Below, one piece after another: positions 8,099-15,400 of a stretch of 53,894 nt of DNA (the first letter of the stretch is position 1; each line of letters opens with the position of its first letter). Position numbers and translations under genes: made by a program. Below the pieces are notes generated by a model, which did not search any database, was not told the origin of the DNA, and worked only from the letters and a program-made list of their open reading frames with translations. Location of the stretch: the NCBI GenBank assembly GCA_019240755.1, contig JAFAXS010000084.1:1-53894 (forward strand), read 5' to 3'. The stretch comes from Vulcanimicrobiota bacterium (lineage in GTDB: Bacteria > Vulcanimicrobiota > Vulcanimicrobiia > Vulcanimicrobiales > Vulcanimicrobiaceae).

Positions 8099-8967
8099 GA
8101 GACGATGCGGTCGACCACCATTGCCGCGCATATCAGCGCGAGATAGAGCAGCGAGAATCGAAAGAGCCGGCGGGCTTGCAGCGTGCTGCTGCGATCGAGC
8201 AACGTGCGGGTCGCATCGAGCAGGAAGATTCCGCCGAGCACCGCGGCCGCGCCAAAGTAAAGCGCGCCCATTACGTGCAAGGGGTAGAGCGCGAGCGACG
8301 CCAGCACGAGCAAGAGGCTGTAATAGAGGATCTCGCGCCGCGTGCGCTCCTTACCGCAGACGTTCGGAAGCATCGGGATCCTCGCGGCGCCGTAGTCCGT
8401 CTCGGTCATCAGTGCCAGCGACCAGAAGTGCGGCGGCGTCCAAAGAAAGATCAGCGCAAACAGTCCGAGCGCCGGCGCGCCGACTGCGTGCGTAACGGCC
8501 GCCCATCCCACGAGCGGCGGTACGGAACCGGCGGCTCCGCCGACGACGATGTTGAGCGGCGTGACTCGCTTGAGCCACATCGTATACACAAGCACGTAGT
8601 ACGCGTTGCCTGCGAGCGACAGCCACGCCGCGAGCGGATTGACGAAGAGATAGAAGATCGCAAACGAGAGCACACCCGCAACGAGCGCGTAGATGGTCGC
8701 GTGCCGGCGCGAAACTCTGCCTGCTGGAATGGGCCGCGACCGCGTGCGCCGCATCATCGCGTCGACGTCGGCGTCCCATACGCAGTTGAGCGCGCCGGCC
8801 GACGCTGCGGCGAGCGTTCCGCCGAGCACCGTCCACGCCAGCAGCGCAAGATTCGGCATCCCGCGGGCCGCCATGATCATCGCGGCGACAGTCGTAATCA
8901 GCAGAAGAACGATGATGCGCGGCTTGGAAAGCTCGTAGTAGTCGCGCAATCGCCGAACTGCCGTCAT
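8095..8967 (-). CDS. ctaB: Protoheme IX farnesyltransferase (heme o synthase)
   Basis: A 290-residue UbiA-superfamily membrane prenyltransferase that attaches a farnesyl group to heme b, the first step to heme A. The first Asp-rich motif is NCVWDADVDAMMRRTRSRP. Other family blocks are PLNIVVGGAAGSVPPLVGW and IFLWTPPHFWSLAL, and about nine helices are expected. Its start overlaps the ctaA stop (ATGA) and its stop overlaps the MFS start, so translation is chained. It supplies heme for the neighbouring aa3 oxidase. Confidence 0.96.
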   Translation of the reverse strand: MTAVRRLRDYYELSKPRIIVLLLITTVAAMIMAARGMPNLALLAWTVLGGTLAAASAGALNCVWDADVDAMMRRTRSRPIPAGRVSRRHATIYALVAGVLSFAIFYLFVNPLAAWLSLAGNAYYVLVYTMWLKRVTPLNIVVGGAAGSVPPLVGWAAVTHAVGAPALGLFALIFLWTPPHFWSLALMTETDYGAARIPMLPNVCGKERTRREILYYSLLLVLASLALYPLHVMGALYFGAAAVLGGIFLLDATRTLLDRSSTLQARRLFRFSLLYLALICAAMVVDRIVS

Positions 8968-9896
8968 AACCCGAGGCCGCTTTCCGCGGCAGGCTGCTTC
9001 CCGGCCGGTACGAAAGCATCGAGCGCTGCAAAGAGCGCCGCCAGAAAAAATACCAGGAATACCAACGCGGCGTTGAACGCGTGCGCCTCACGCAGCTGCG
9101 TGGGAAGATGGAGCGTCACATTGAGCAATCCCAACACGATCTGCACGCTCACGAGCGCGACGCCGAGTCCGGCGGCGAGCCGAACGCGACGCGCGCACGG
9201 ATAGGTCCACGAGACGGCGAGCGCCGTCGCCGCGGCAACCAACGTAACGGCTGCGGCGGCGCGATGTACCATTTGAACCAGTTGACCCGACGTGTACACG
9301 ACGACGTTTCCGGCGCATCCCGGAATCGAAAGGCAGGCCAAGCCGGCGCCGCTCGAGCTGACGTACGCGCCGATGCACATCGTTACGAAGGCCAACGCTG
9401 CGGTCGCGCCGAGGACGACGGTCGGAACGTTGAAGCCTTCCGTCGGCCGGCGCCGCAGCGCATCGCCCGCGTCGCCGGCGCCGGCGACGGCCACCGTCGC
9501 GGACAGCGCGGCAATGAGCGCCATCGCCGTCGCCCAGTGCGCAACGACGGACGTGGGACTGTTCGCGAGACGAACCGTTTCGGCGCCGAGAAAGACCTGC
9601 AAGAAAAAGAGCGCCACGATAAAGCCGAGCAGTGGGCCGATCAGCGGGGAACGGTGCCGCTGCGTCCAGCCGACGACGATCAAAGCGACCAGTAACGGGG
9701 CAACGCTGAACGCAAGCAGGCGGTGCGCCCATTCCCAGAGCGTTCCATCCGTCAGCGAGGGGATCAGACGGCCGCGACAGAGCGGCCAATCGGGACAGGT
9801 CAGGCCCGCACCATTGATGCGCGTCCAGCTTCCGAGCACGAGCGTCATCAGAGCGACGACGTCGGCGGCCAGCGCCGTTGTGCGAAGCAACTTCAT
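8964..9896 (-). CDS. ctaA: Heme A synthase (COX15/CtaA)
   Basis: A 310-residue, eight-helix membrane protein that oxidises heme o to heme a. Two pseudo-symmetric halves are visible. Each has a conserved loop with a cysteine pair (GLTCPDWPLC and GLACLSIPGC) and heme-ligand histidines (EWAHR and VAHW in the first half, QMVHR and LREAH in the second). The ATG at 9896 is chosen because MKLLRTT leads directly into helix 1; an upstream alternative would add 15 polar residues. It is the first gene of the minus-strand operon and is divergent from the lipoprotein gene 45 bases away. Confidence 0.94.
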   Translation of the reverse strand: MKLLRTTALAADVVALMTLVLGSWTRINGAGLTCPDWPLCRGRLIPSLTDGTLWEWAHRLLAFSVAPLLVALIVVGWTQRHRSPLIGPLLGFIVALFFLQVFLGAETVRLANSPTSVVAHWATAMALIAALSATVAVAGAGDAGDALRRRPTEGFNVPTVVLGATAALAFVTMCIGAYVSSSGAGLACLSIPGCAGNVVVYTSGQLVQMVHRAAAAVTLVAAATALAVSWTYPCARRVRLAAGLGVALVSVQIVLGLLNVTLHLPTQLREAHAFNAALVFLVFFLAALFAALDAFVPAGKQPAAESGLGL

Positions 9897-9941
9897 CGGT
9901 TCTTCAGCGTAACGAGGTCGAGGTCGCGCCGGCAATGACAA

Positions 9942-10451
9942 ATGGGGATAAGAAATTTACTGCGCCGGGGAGGCCGCCGGTCGGCCCAGGCGAAGCGGTC
10001 GGCCGTGAAGCGCTGGCCGGCCCTTGCAGGACTAGCCGTAGGGCTCATCATTCTGTTGGTCGGATGTCGCGAAATCCGGGTCCGAACGCTCGCAGTAGGC
10101 ACAACCACCGTTCCTGGAGGGAACCAAATCCTTATAGTACGCGATGCGCCCAGCCTCGGCAAGTTGGGCATCCACGCTCCCGTTCACTTCAAGGGCGAGT
10201 TCGGCGTCGTACTGATCATGGGCCCGCATCAGCGCACGGGCTACAAACAAATCATCGAATCGATTCGCGCGAACCTGCAGCGCGTCCGGATCGTTGCATT
10301 TGAAGAGGCTCCGGCCGACGGGGGCGAACCTTCGCCACCCTATCGTACGTATACGCTATGGATCGTTCCGAATAGTGTCTATCGGCGCGGCATTCGAGTA
10401 GAAGTCGTCACTCCGAGTAACGAATCAATTGCTTCAACCTTCTTACCGTAA
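9942..10451 (+). CDS. Putative lipoprotein of unknown function
   Basis: A 169-residue protein with a basic N terminus of about 24 residues, a hydrophobic stretch and the lipobox-like LVGC at residues 39-42. This predicts a lipid-anchored or membrane-tethered envelope protein. No domain was recognised. It starts 45 bases from the divergent ctaA gene. Its 3' end overlaps one possible start of the GH130 gene, opening a run of six closely packed genes. Codon use near the 3' end is more AT-rich than in the neighbours. Confidence 0.65.
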   Translation: MGIRNLLRRGGRRSAQAKRSAVKRWPALAGLAVGLIILLVGCREIRVRTLAVGTTTVPGGNQILIVRDAPSLGKLGIHAPVHFKGEFGVVLIMGPHQRTGYKQIIESIRANLQRVRIVAFEEAPADGGEPSPPYRTYTLWIVPNSVYRRGIRVEVVTPSNESIASTFLP

Positions 10452-11526
10452 AACAGGCCTGCCCCAAGAGGCGCCGGCCGTTACGGTGCGGCGGCTCGGC
10501 CTGGTGATGCAGCCCGACGGCGATCCAAAAGAGGCCGGCGGCGTTCTCAATCCCGCCGCATTGCGCGGGCGTAACGACGAGCTGCTGCTCTACCCGCGCT
10601 GCGTAGCCGAAGGGAACATCTCGCGCGTCGGGATTGCGCGAGTCGCACAGAGCGGTAAATCGTTCGCCGTCGAGCGGCTGGGCTATGCGCTACAGCCGAA
10701 GGCGCGGTACGAGCTGCGCGAGCGAGCCGGATACGGATGCGAAGATCCGCGCGTCACGTACGTGGCGGTGCTCGAGGCATACGTCATGGCCTACACGGCC
10801 GTCGGCCCCAACGGTCCGCGTATCGCATTCGCGCTCTCCAAAGATGGGTACCATTGGCGGCGCATCGGCCTGGCCGATTTCACCGGAACCGGAAATCCCG
10901 CCGGCGACGACAAGGACGCGGCCTTCTTTCCCGAACCGGTACTCTCTCCGAGCGGAACGCGCTGCCTTGCGTTTTACCATCGCCCGATGCTGCATCTTTC
11001 CAGCGTGGACGGACGGGCCGCGGTGCCGATGATCGAGCGCATGCCGTTTGAAGATCGAGAATCGATTCGCATCGCGTACGTGCCGCTCGAGCCGGCCCGC
11101 AAAGATTCCGCGAAGCTTCTCGACGTGTGCGAGAGCGTTCAGGTGCTCTCACCGGATGCTCGCTGGGGCTCGATCAAGGTTGGTGCGGGGACGCCGCCGC
11201 TGCGCATGCGCTTTAACGGAAGCGAGGCGTGGATGGCGCTATTCCACGGCGTCGACATCATCGAGGATGGACATAAGCCGTTCCTGCGCTACAGCGCGGG
11301 CATCGTCATTGCGGAGCTGGAGCGGCCCGACCGCGTGCTCTACCGTTCGCCGGAACCGGTCATGGTGCCGGAGACGCGGCGGGAGCGGCGCGGCGTCGTC
11401 GATAACGTCGTGTTTCCCACGGGGATCGACTCTCGCGCCGATCTCGGCGAACGAACCTACGACGTGTACTATGGGATGGGCGACTGCTCGATCGGCGCCG
11501 CGCGGCTAACCATCGAGAATGGCTAA
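10429..11526 (+). CDS. Glycoside hydrolase family 130 enzyme (mannoside phosphorylase-like)
   Basis: A five-bladed propeller of the GH130 type, up to 365 residues. The family blocks LGLVMQPDGDP, VLNPAALRG, LLLYPRCVAEGNISRVGIA, GCEDPRVTYV and YVMAYTAVGPNGPRIA appear in order near the N terminus. Family members phosphorolyse or hydrolyse beta-mannosides in the cytoplasm. The start is uncertain: TTG at 10429 has no clear ribosome-binding site and overlaps the previous gene, GTG at 10486 follows AAGAGG, and ATG at 10507 is also possible. The stop overlaps the next gene by eight bases. Confidence 0.85.
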   Translation: MLQPSYRKTGLPQEAPAVTVRRLGLVMQPDGDPKEAGGVLNPAALRGRNDELLLYPRCVAEGNISRVGIARVAQSGKSFAVERLGYALQPKARYELRERAGYGCEDPRVTYVAVLEAYVMAYTAVGPNGPRIAFALSKDGYHWRRIGLADFTGTGNPAGDDKDAAFFPEPVLSPSGTRCLAFYHRPMLHLSSVDGRAAVPMIERMPFEDRESIRIAYVPLEPARKDSAKLLDVCESVQVLSPDARWGSIKVGAGTPPLRMRFNGSEAWMALFHGVDIIEDGHKPFLRYSAGIVIAELERPDRVLYRSPEPVMVPETRRERRGVVDNVVFPTGIDSRADLGERTYDVYYGMGDCSIGAARLTIENG

Positions 11527-12001
11527 GTACCTGATACTGTCCACGGCAATCGTCTTCGGCGTCGCAGTGATTGCGGCCGGATGGTTCAATCGAGATCTGA
11601 TTCGCGTGAAGATCGCGGGCGTGTATGCGCGCGCGCATTCGAAGGGCGGCGCCTTCTCCGGCTCCCCGGCGCACCGGAACGTTCCGTTGAGCGGCGATGC
11701 GCCCTGGGCGCTCTCCGCGCTCCCCGAATGCCTGCGACAGCTTTCGAAGTCCAGCGGTTCGGTGCCGTACGTGCGCGCGCACTTGCCGCGCGATGCCGTC
11801 GCGATCGCGCCGCCCGCGACTCTGGTGTTCGGCGACTGTACGATCGCCATTGACGACGACGAGGCGTACGTGCGCCGTGGATCCGACCGCCTGCGAATAC
11901 CCCCGCGGGTTCGATTCTATCGCGCACCGGGCATGCTCGCGCTCATTCGCGACTCCGGCGGTATCGCCGAGCTTCGCCTCTATCAGCCGGCAGCACAATG
12001 A
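11519..12001 (+). CDS. Membrane-anchored protein of unknown function
   Basis: A 160-residue protein with one N-terminal helix (residues 4-22) and a predicted extracytoplasmic domain. That domain has two cysteines (in LPECLRQL and FGDCTI) that could form a disulfide. No family was recognised. It overlaps the GH130 gene by eight bases and the prfC start by four (ATGA), so it is translated as part of this operon. Confidence 0.68.
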   Translation: MAKYLILSTAIVFGVAVIAAGWFNRDLIRVKIAGVYARAHSKGGAFSGSPAHRNVPLSGDAPWALSALPECLRQLSKSSGSVPYVRAHLPRDAVAIAPPATLVFGDCTIAIDDDEAYVRRGSDRLRIPPRVRFYRAPGMLALIRDSGGIAELRLYQPAAQ

Positions 12002-13602
12002 GCGAGCCGACAATCGCGCAAGAAGTGCGCAAGCGGCGAACCTTTGCCATTATCTCGCACCCCGACGCCGGCAAGACGACTCTGACCGAGAAGCTCCTGC
12101 TCTACGGCGGCGCGATTCACGTCGCGGGGCAGGTGTCGGCCCGCAAGCGGCAGCGCCAGGCGACGAGCGATTGGATGGCGCTCGAGCGGGAGCGCGGCAT
12201 CTCGATCACGTCGACGGTCCTACAGTTTCCGTATCACGGTTACGTTCTGAACTTGCTGGACACTCCCGGCCACCAGGATTTCGGCGAGGACACGTATCGC
12301 ACGCTCATGGCGGCTGACAGTGCCGTGATGCTGATCGATGCGGCCAAAGGCGTCGAGCCGCAAACGAAAAAGCTCTTCGCGATCTGCCGCGAGCGACGCG
12401 TTCCCCTGTTTACCTTCATGAATAAGCTCGATCGTCCCAGCCGGGACCCGCTGGAGTTGCTCGACGAGCTCGAGAACGTGCTCGGCATCCATGCCTTTCC
12501 GATGAACTGGCCGCTCGGCAACGGCGACGAGTTCATCGGCGTCTACGAGCGTACGACCGGCGTCGTGCATCGGTTCGAACGCGCCGCTCACGGCGCGACG
12601 CGCGCTGCCGTCCAGCTTACCGGGCCGGCCGATCCGGCGCTGCGCGCGTTGCTCAGCGACTACGCATACGAGCACTTCCGCGAGTCCATCGAGCTTCTCG
12701 ACGGAGCGGGCGCTCGATTCGATCCGGCGGCAATGCTGCGCGGCGACGTCACCCCGGTGTTCTTCGGCAGCGCGGTGACAAACTTCGGGGTCGAGACTTT
12801 CCTCGATACGTTTGTCGAGATGGCGCCGCCCCCGCCGCCGCGCAGCGGCGTCGAGCCCGCGTCGGACGAGTTCAGCGGTTTCGTTTTCAAAATTCAGGCC
12901 AACATGGATCCGCGCCATCGCGATCGAGTCGCCTTCGTGCGCGTCTGCTCCGGCGAGCTCTCACGTGACATGCTCGTTCGCAACGCGCGCACCGGCGCTT
13001 CGGTGCGATTGTCGCGAGCCATGCGCCTCTTTGCGGGCGATCGCGAATCGCTCGACGTGGCCTATGCGGGCGACGTCGTAGGACTCCTCAACCCGGGGGC
13101 CTTCGCGATCGGCGACACGCTCTATGAGAAAACGCCCGCCCGATTTCCGCCGATTCCATCGTTTGCCCCGGAACATTTCGCGAGCGTTCGGAGTACGGAC
13201 GTATCGGGTTATAAGTCGTTTGGAAAGGGGATCGCGCAGTTGCGCGAGGAGGGTGCGGTGCAAGTTTTTTATCCGTTCGGCGTGCCCCGCATCGAGCCGA
13301 TTCTCGGTGCGGTCGGCGAGCTGCAGTTCGAGGTCGCGACGTACCGCCTCGGCTCGGAATATAACGTGACGACGACGGTGCGCGGGTTGCCGTATCGGCT
13401 TGCGCGGCGCGTCGCGGCGGAACGCGACGCCCTTGCGCGGCTGCAGCTTCCTTCCAACGCGTCGTTGGTCGAGGATTGGGAGGGCGATCCCGTGGCGCTC
13501 TTCGAGAACGAGTGGAGCCTTCGGCTGGCGCAGCAATGGAATCCGGACGCCCATTTCGTTCCGTTTGCGGCAGATCCCGATCGGGAGGTTTTGGCATCGT
13601 GA
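11998..13602 (+). CDS. prfC: Peptide chain release factor 3
   Basis: A 534-residue translational GTPase that recycles RF1 and RF2 after peptide release. The P-loop HPDAGKTT is at residues 21-28, the switch regions contain ERERGISIT and DTPGHQDF, and the G4 motif is NKLD. The RF3-specific signature SDWMALERERGIS is present and the length matches the family (about 530). It starts in an ATGA overlap and ends in a GTGA overlap with a lipoprotein gene, an uncommon setting for a translation factor. Confidence 0.95.
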   Translation: MSEPTIAQEVRKRRTFAIISHPDAGKTTLTEKLLLYGGAIHVAGQVSARKRQRQATSDWMALERERGISITSTVLQFPYHGYVLNLLDTPGHQDFGEDTYRTLMAADSAVMLIDAAKGVEPQTKKLFAICRERRVPLFTFMNKLDRPSRDPLELLDELENVLGIHAFPMNWPLGNGDEFIGVYERTTGVVHRFERAAHGATRAAVQLTGPADPALRALLSDYAYEHFRESIELLDGAGARFDPAAMLRGDVTPVFFGSAVTNFGVETFLDTFVEMAPPPPPRSGVEPASDEFSGFVFKIQANMDPRHRDRVAFVRVCSGELSRDMLVRNARTGASVRLSRAMRLFAGDRESLDVAYAGDVVGLLNPGAFAIGDTLYEKTPARFPPIPSFAPEHFASVRSTDVSGYKSFGKGIAQLREEGAVQVFYPFGVPRIEPILGAVGELQFEVATYRLGSEYNVTTTVRGLPYRLARRVAAERDALARLQLPSNASLVEDWEGDPVALFENEWSLRLAQQWNPDAHFVPFAADPDREVLAS

Positions 13603-13970
13603 ATCTTATCCGGCTAGGTTTAGTGCTCGCCGTCGCCGCGACGCTGGCGGCGTGCTCGTTCCAAAATCGCAACGAGCGCGAGGCCGAGCGAATCACGCGA
13701 GCGGTCGTCGATAACAATCTCAAACCGGTCGAGAACGACATCGCCGAGGGGGTCGCCATTACGCGCGTCAAGGTCGCGGAGTGGTCCGACGAGCTCAACA
13801 GCCAAGGGAAGCTGCTCTCGCTCAAGGAGACGAAGCTTGATTGTCCGGTCGGCTGGCACTGTTTCGACGTGCGCTTCGAGAAGCATCACTATCTCGAGAG
13901 AATGCGCTTCGACGAAAACGGCAAGGTCGTGAACTGGAACTTCCACATGGCGCAGCAGCCGGCGCAGTAG
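13599..13970 (+). CDS. Small lipoprotein of unknown function
   Basis: A 123-residue protein with a signal sequence ending in the lipobox LAAC (about residues 16-19). The mature part contains a cysteine pair spaced by five residues in DCPVGWHCFDV. The GTG start overlaps the prfC stop (GTGA) and has GGGAGG ten bases upstream; an open frame extends further upstream but lies within prfC. The stop shares one base with the start of the next gene. No family was recognised. Confidence 0.78.
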   Translation: MNLIRLGLVLAVAATLAACSFQNRNEREAERITRAVVDNNLKPVENDIAEGVAITRVKVAEWSDELNSQGKLLSLKETKLDCPVGWHCFDVRFEKHHYLERMRFDENGKVVNWNFHMAQQPAQ

Positions 13971-14959
13971 TGCCGCCGCAGGACGCGGCCATCGACGTCG
14001 CCGCCGCGAAACGGCGGCTCGCGGGCGTCGCCCATCGCACGCCGACGCTCCGGTCGCGAACGCTCGACGACCGATGCGGAGCGTTCCTCTTCCTGAAGTG
14101 CGAGAATTTCCAACGAATGGGCGCGTTCAAGTTTCGCGGCGCGTACAACTTTCTCGCCTCGCTCTCGCCGGCGCAGCGCGACTGCGGAGTGGTCGCATAT
14201 TCGAGCGGCAATCACGCGCAGGGCGTCGCCCTGGCGGCGCGCCTGCTCTCGACCAACGCGACGATCGTGATGCCCTCAGACGCTCCGGCGGTGAAGATCG
14301 CGGCGACGCGCGGCTACGGTGCGGAGATCGTCTTCTACGAGCGCGAGCGCTCCCACCGCGAGGAGATCGCGCAGGCCGTGGCCGCGGAGCGTTGCGCGAC
14401 CGTCGTTCCGCCGTTCGACGACGTGCGAATCATGTCGGGCGCCGGGACGGCGGCACTCGAGCTGCTGGAAGATGCCGGTGACCTTGACGCGATCGTCGTG
14501 CCGGTCGGAGGCGGCGGCCTGCTCGGCGGCACGGCCATCGCCGCACATGGGCGAGACCGCAACGTCGCGGTGTACGGCGTCGAACCGCAAGCCGGCGACG
14601 ACTTCGCGCAATCGCTGCGCTGCGGGCGACGCGTGACGATTTCGGTACCCGCGACGATTGCGGACGGTCTGCAAACGACGTCGCCGAGCGATTTGACGTT
14701 CGGCATCGCGCAACGGCATGCGAGCGGGATCGTGACCGTCAGCGATGCCGAGCTATGCGAGGCGATGCGCTTCGCCTTCGAACGCATGAAGCTCGTGATC
14801 GAGCCGAGCGGGGCCGCGGCGGTCGCCGCGTTGCTGCACCGCCGCATCGAGGGACTGTCGGGCAAACGCATCGGTGCCATCCTGACCGGCGGCAACATCG
14901 ACCCTGCTCGCTATGCGGAGCTGCTCGCGACTGGTGCTACATCGAGCTCGATGCGGTAA
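13970..14959 (+). CDS. PLP-dependent threonine/serine ammonia-lyase (or serine racemase)
   Basis: A 329-residue fold-type II PLP enzyme. The Schiff-base lysine is Lys54 in AFKFRGAYN, the substrate loop is SSGNHAQGVALAA, and the phosphate loop is VGGGGLLGG. There is no C-terminal ACT domain, so it resembles catabolic threonine dehydratase (TdcB) or serine racemase rather than biosynthetic IlvA. The start at 13970 is GTG, sharing a base with the upstream TAG. The 3' end overlaps the convergent CHRD gene by 23 bases. Substrate is not decided by the sequence. Confidence 0.87.
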   Translation: MPPQDAAIDVAAAKRRLAGVAHRTPTLRSRTLDDRCGAFLFLKCENFQRMGAFKFRGAYNFLASLSPAQRDCGVVAYSSGNHAQGVALAARLLSTNATIVMPSDAPAVKIAATRGYGAEIVFYERERSHREEIAQAVAAERCATVVPPFDDVRIMSGAGTAALELLEDAGDLDAIVVPVGGGGLLGGTAIAAHGRDRNVAVYGVEPQAGDDFAQSLRCGRRVTISVPATIADGLQTTSPSDLTFGIAQRHASGIVTVSDAELCEAMRFAFERMKLVIEPSGAAAVAALLHRRIEGLSGKRIGAILTGGNIDPARYAELLATGATSSSMR

Positions 14960-15350
14960 GCTCGCCGCACGCCACGTACTTGCCGAGGTTAGCGGCGCTT
15001 TCGTGCACGTTGATCGCGTAGGGCTTCGCCATCAGCGCTGCGACGGTCGTGCCCGGAACCGACGTGGTGGAACTGCCGTTGACGACGTCTTTGAGCGCAT
15101 AGGCGACGCCTTTCAGATCGGCACACGTCCCGTCGTGAATGTGAGCAGGCTGCGCGCTCGCGGGCGCGCCGGTGAGCGAGATGACGACGGTGACTCCGCC
15201 GTTTCCGTCGGTCAGCGTGGCCGACCCATTCTCGCCGGAACCGTTCTGTGCGTTGAGCTTGATCGTGGCAGTCGTGGTCGCCGCGCCCGTGGCGATCGGA
15301 CCGAGAGAGACGAGGGCGAGCGCCGCGAGCGCCGATACGAAGATCCTCAT
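14937..15350 (-). CDS. Secreted CHRD-domain protein
   Basis: A 137-residue exported protein with a clear signal peptide (MRIFVSALAALALVSL, cleavage near ATGAA). Its single domain matches CHRD-type beta-sandwiches: a repeated GSGENGSATL strand, then PAHIHDGTC, and a late INVHES strand. CHRD domains occur in chordin and in many secreted bacterial proteins of unclear function. The start at 15350 is fixed by a perfect AAGGAGG just upstream. It lies 45 bases downstream of the BNR-repeat gene on the same strand. Confidence 0.82.
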   Translation of the reverse strand: MRIFVSALAALALVSLGPIATGAATTTATIKLNAQNGSGENGSATLTDGNGGVTVVISLTGAPASAQPAHIHDGTCADLKGVAYALKDVVNGSSTTSVPGTTVAALMAKPYAINVHESAANLGKYVACGELTASSSM

Positions 15351-15370
15351 GGTGTCCTCCTTATATATGT

Positions 15371-15400
15371 GGAGAATCAGCATATAGGCGGAGAATCAGC
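15371..15400. repeat. Two direct copies of an 11-base repeat between the BNR and CHRD genes
   Basis: GGAGAATCAGC occurs at 15371-15381 and again at 15390-15400, a 19-base period (about two helical turns). The copies lie 20-50 bases upstream of the CHRD start. The distal copy covers the stop codon of the BNR gene. The spacing would suit a regulator binding one face of the DNA, but this is inference. Confidence 0.5.
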
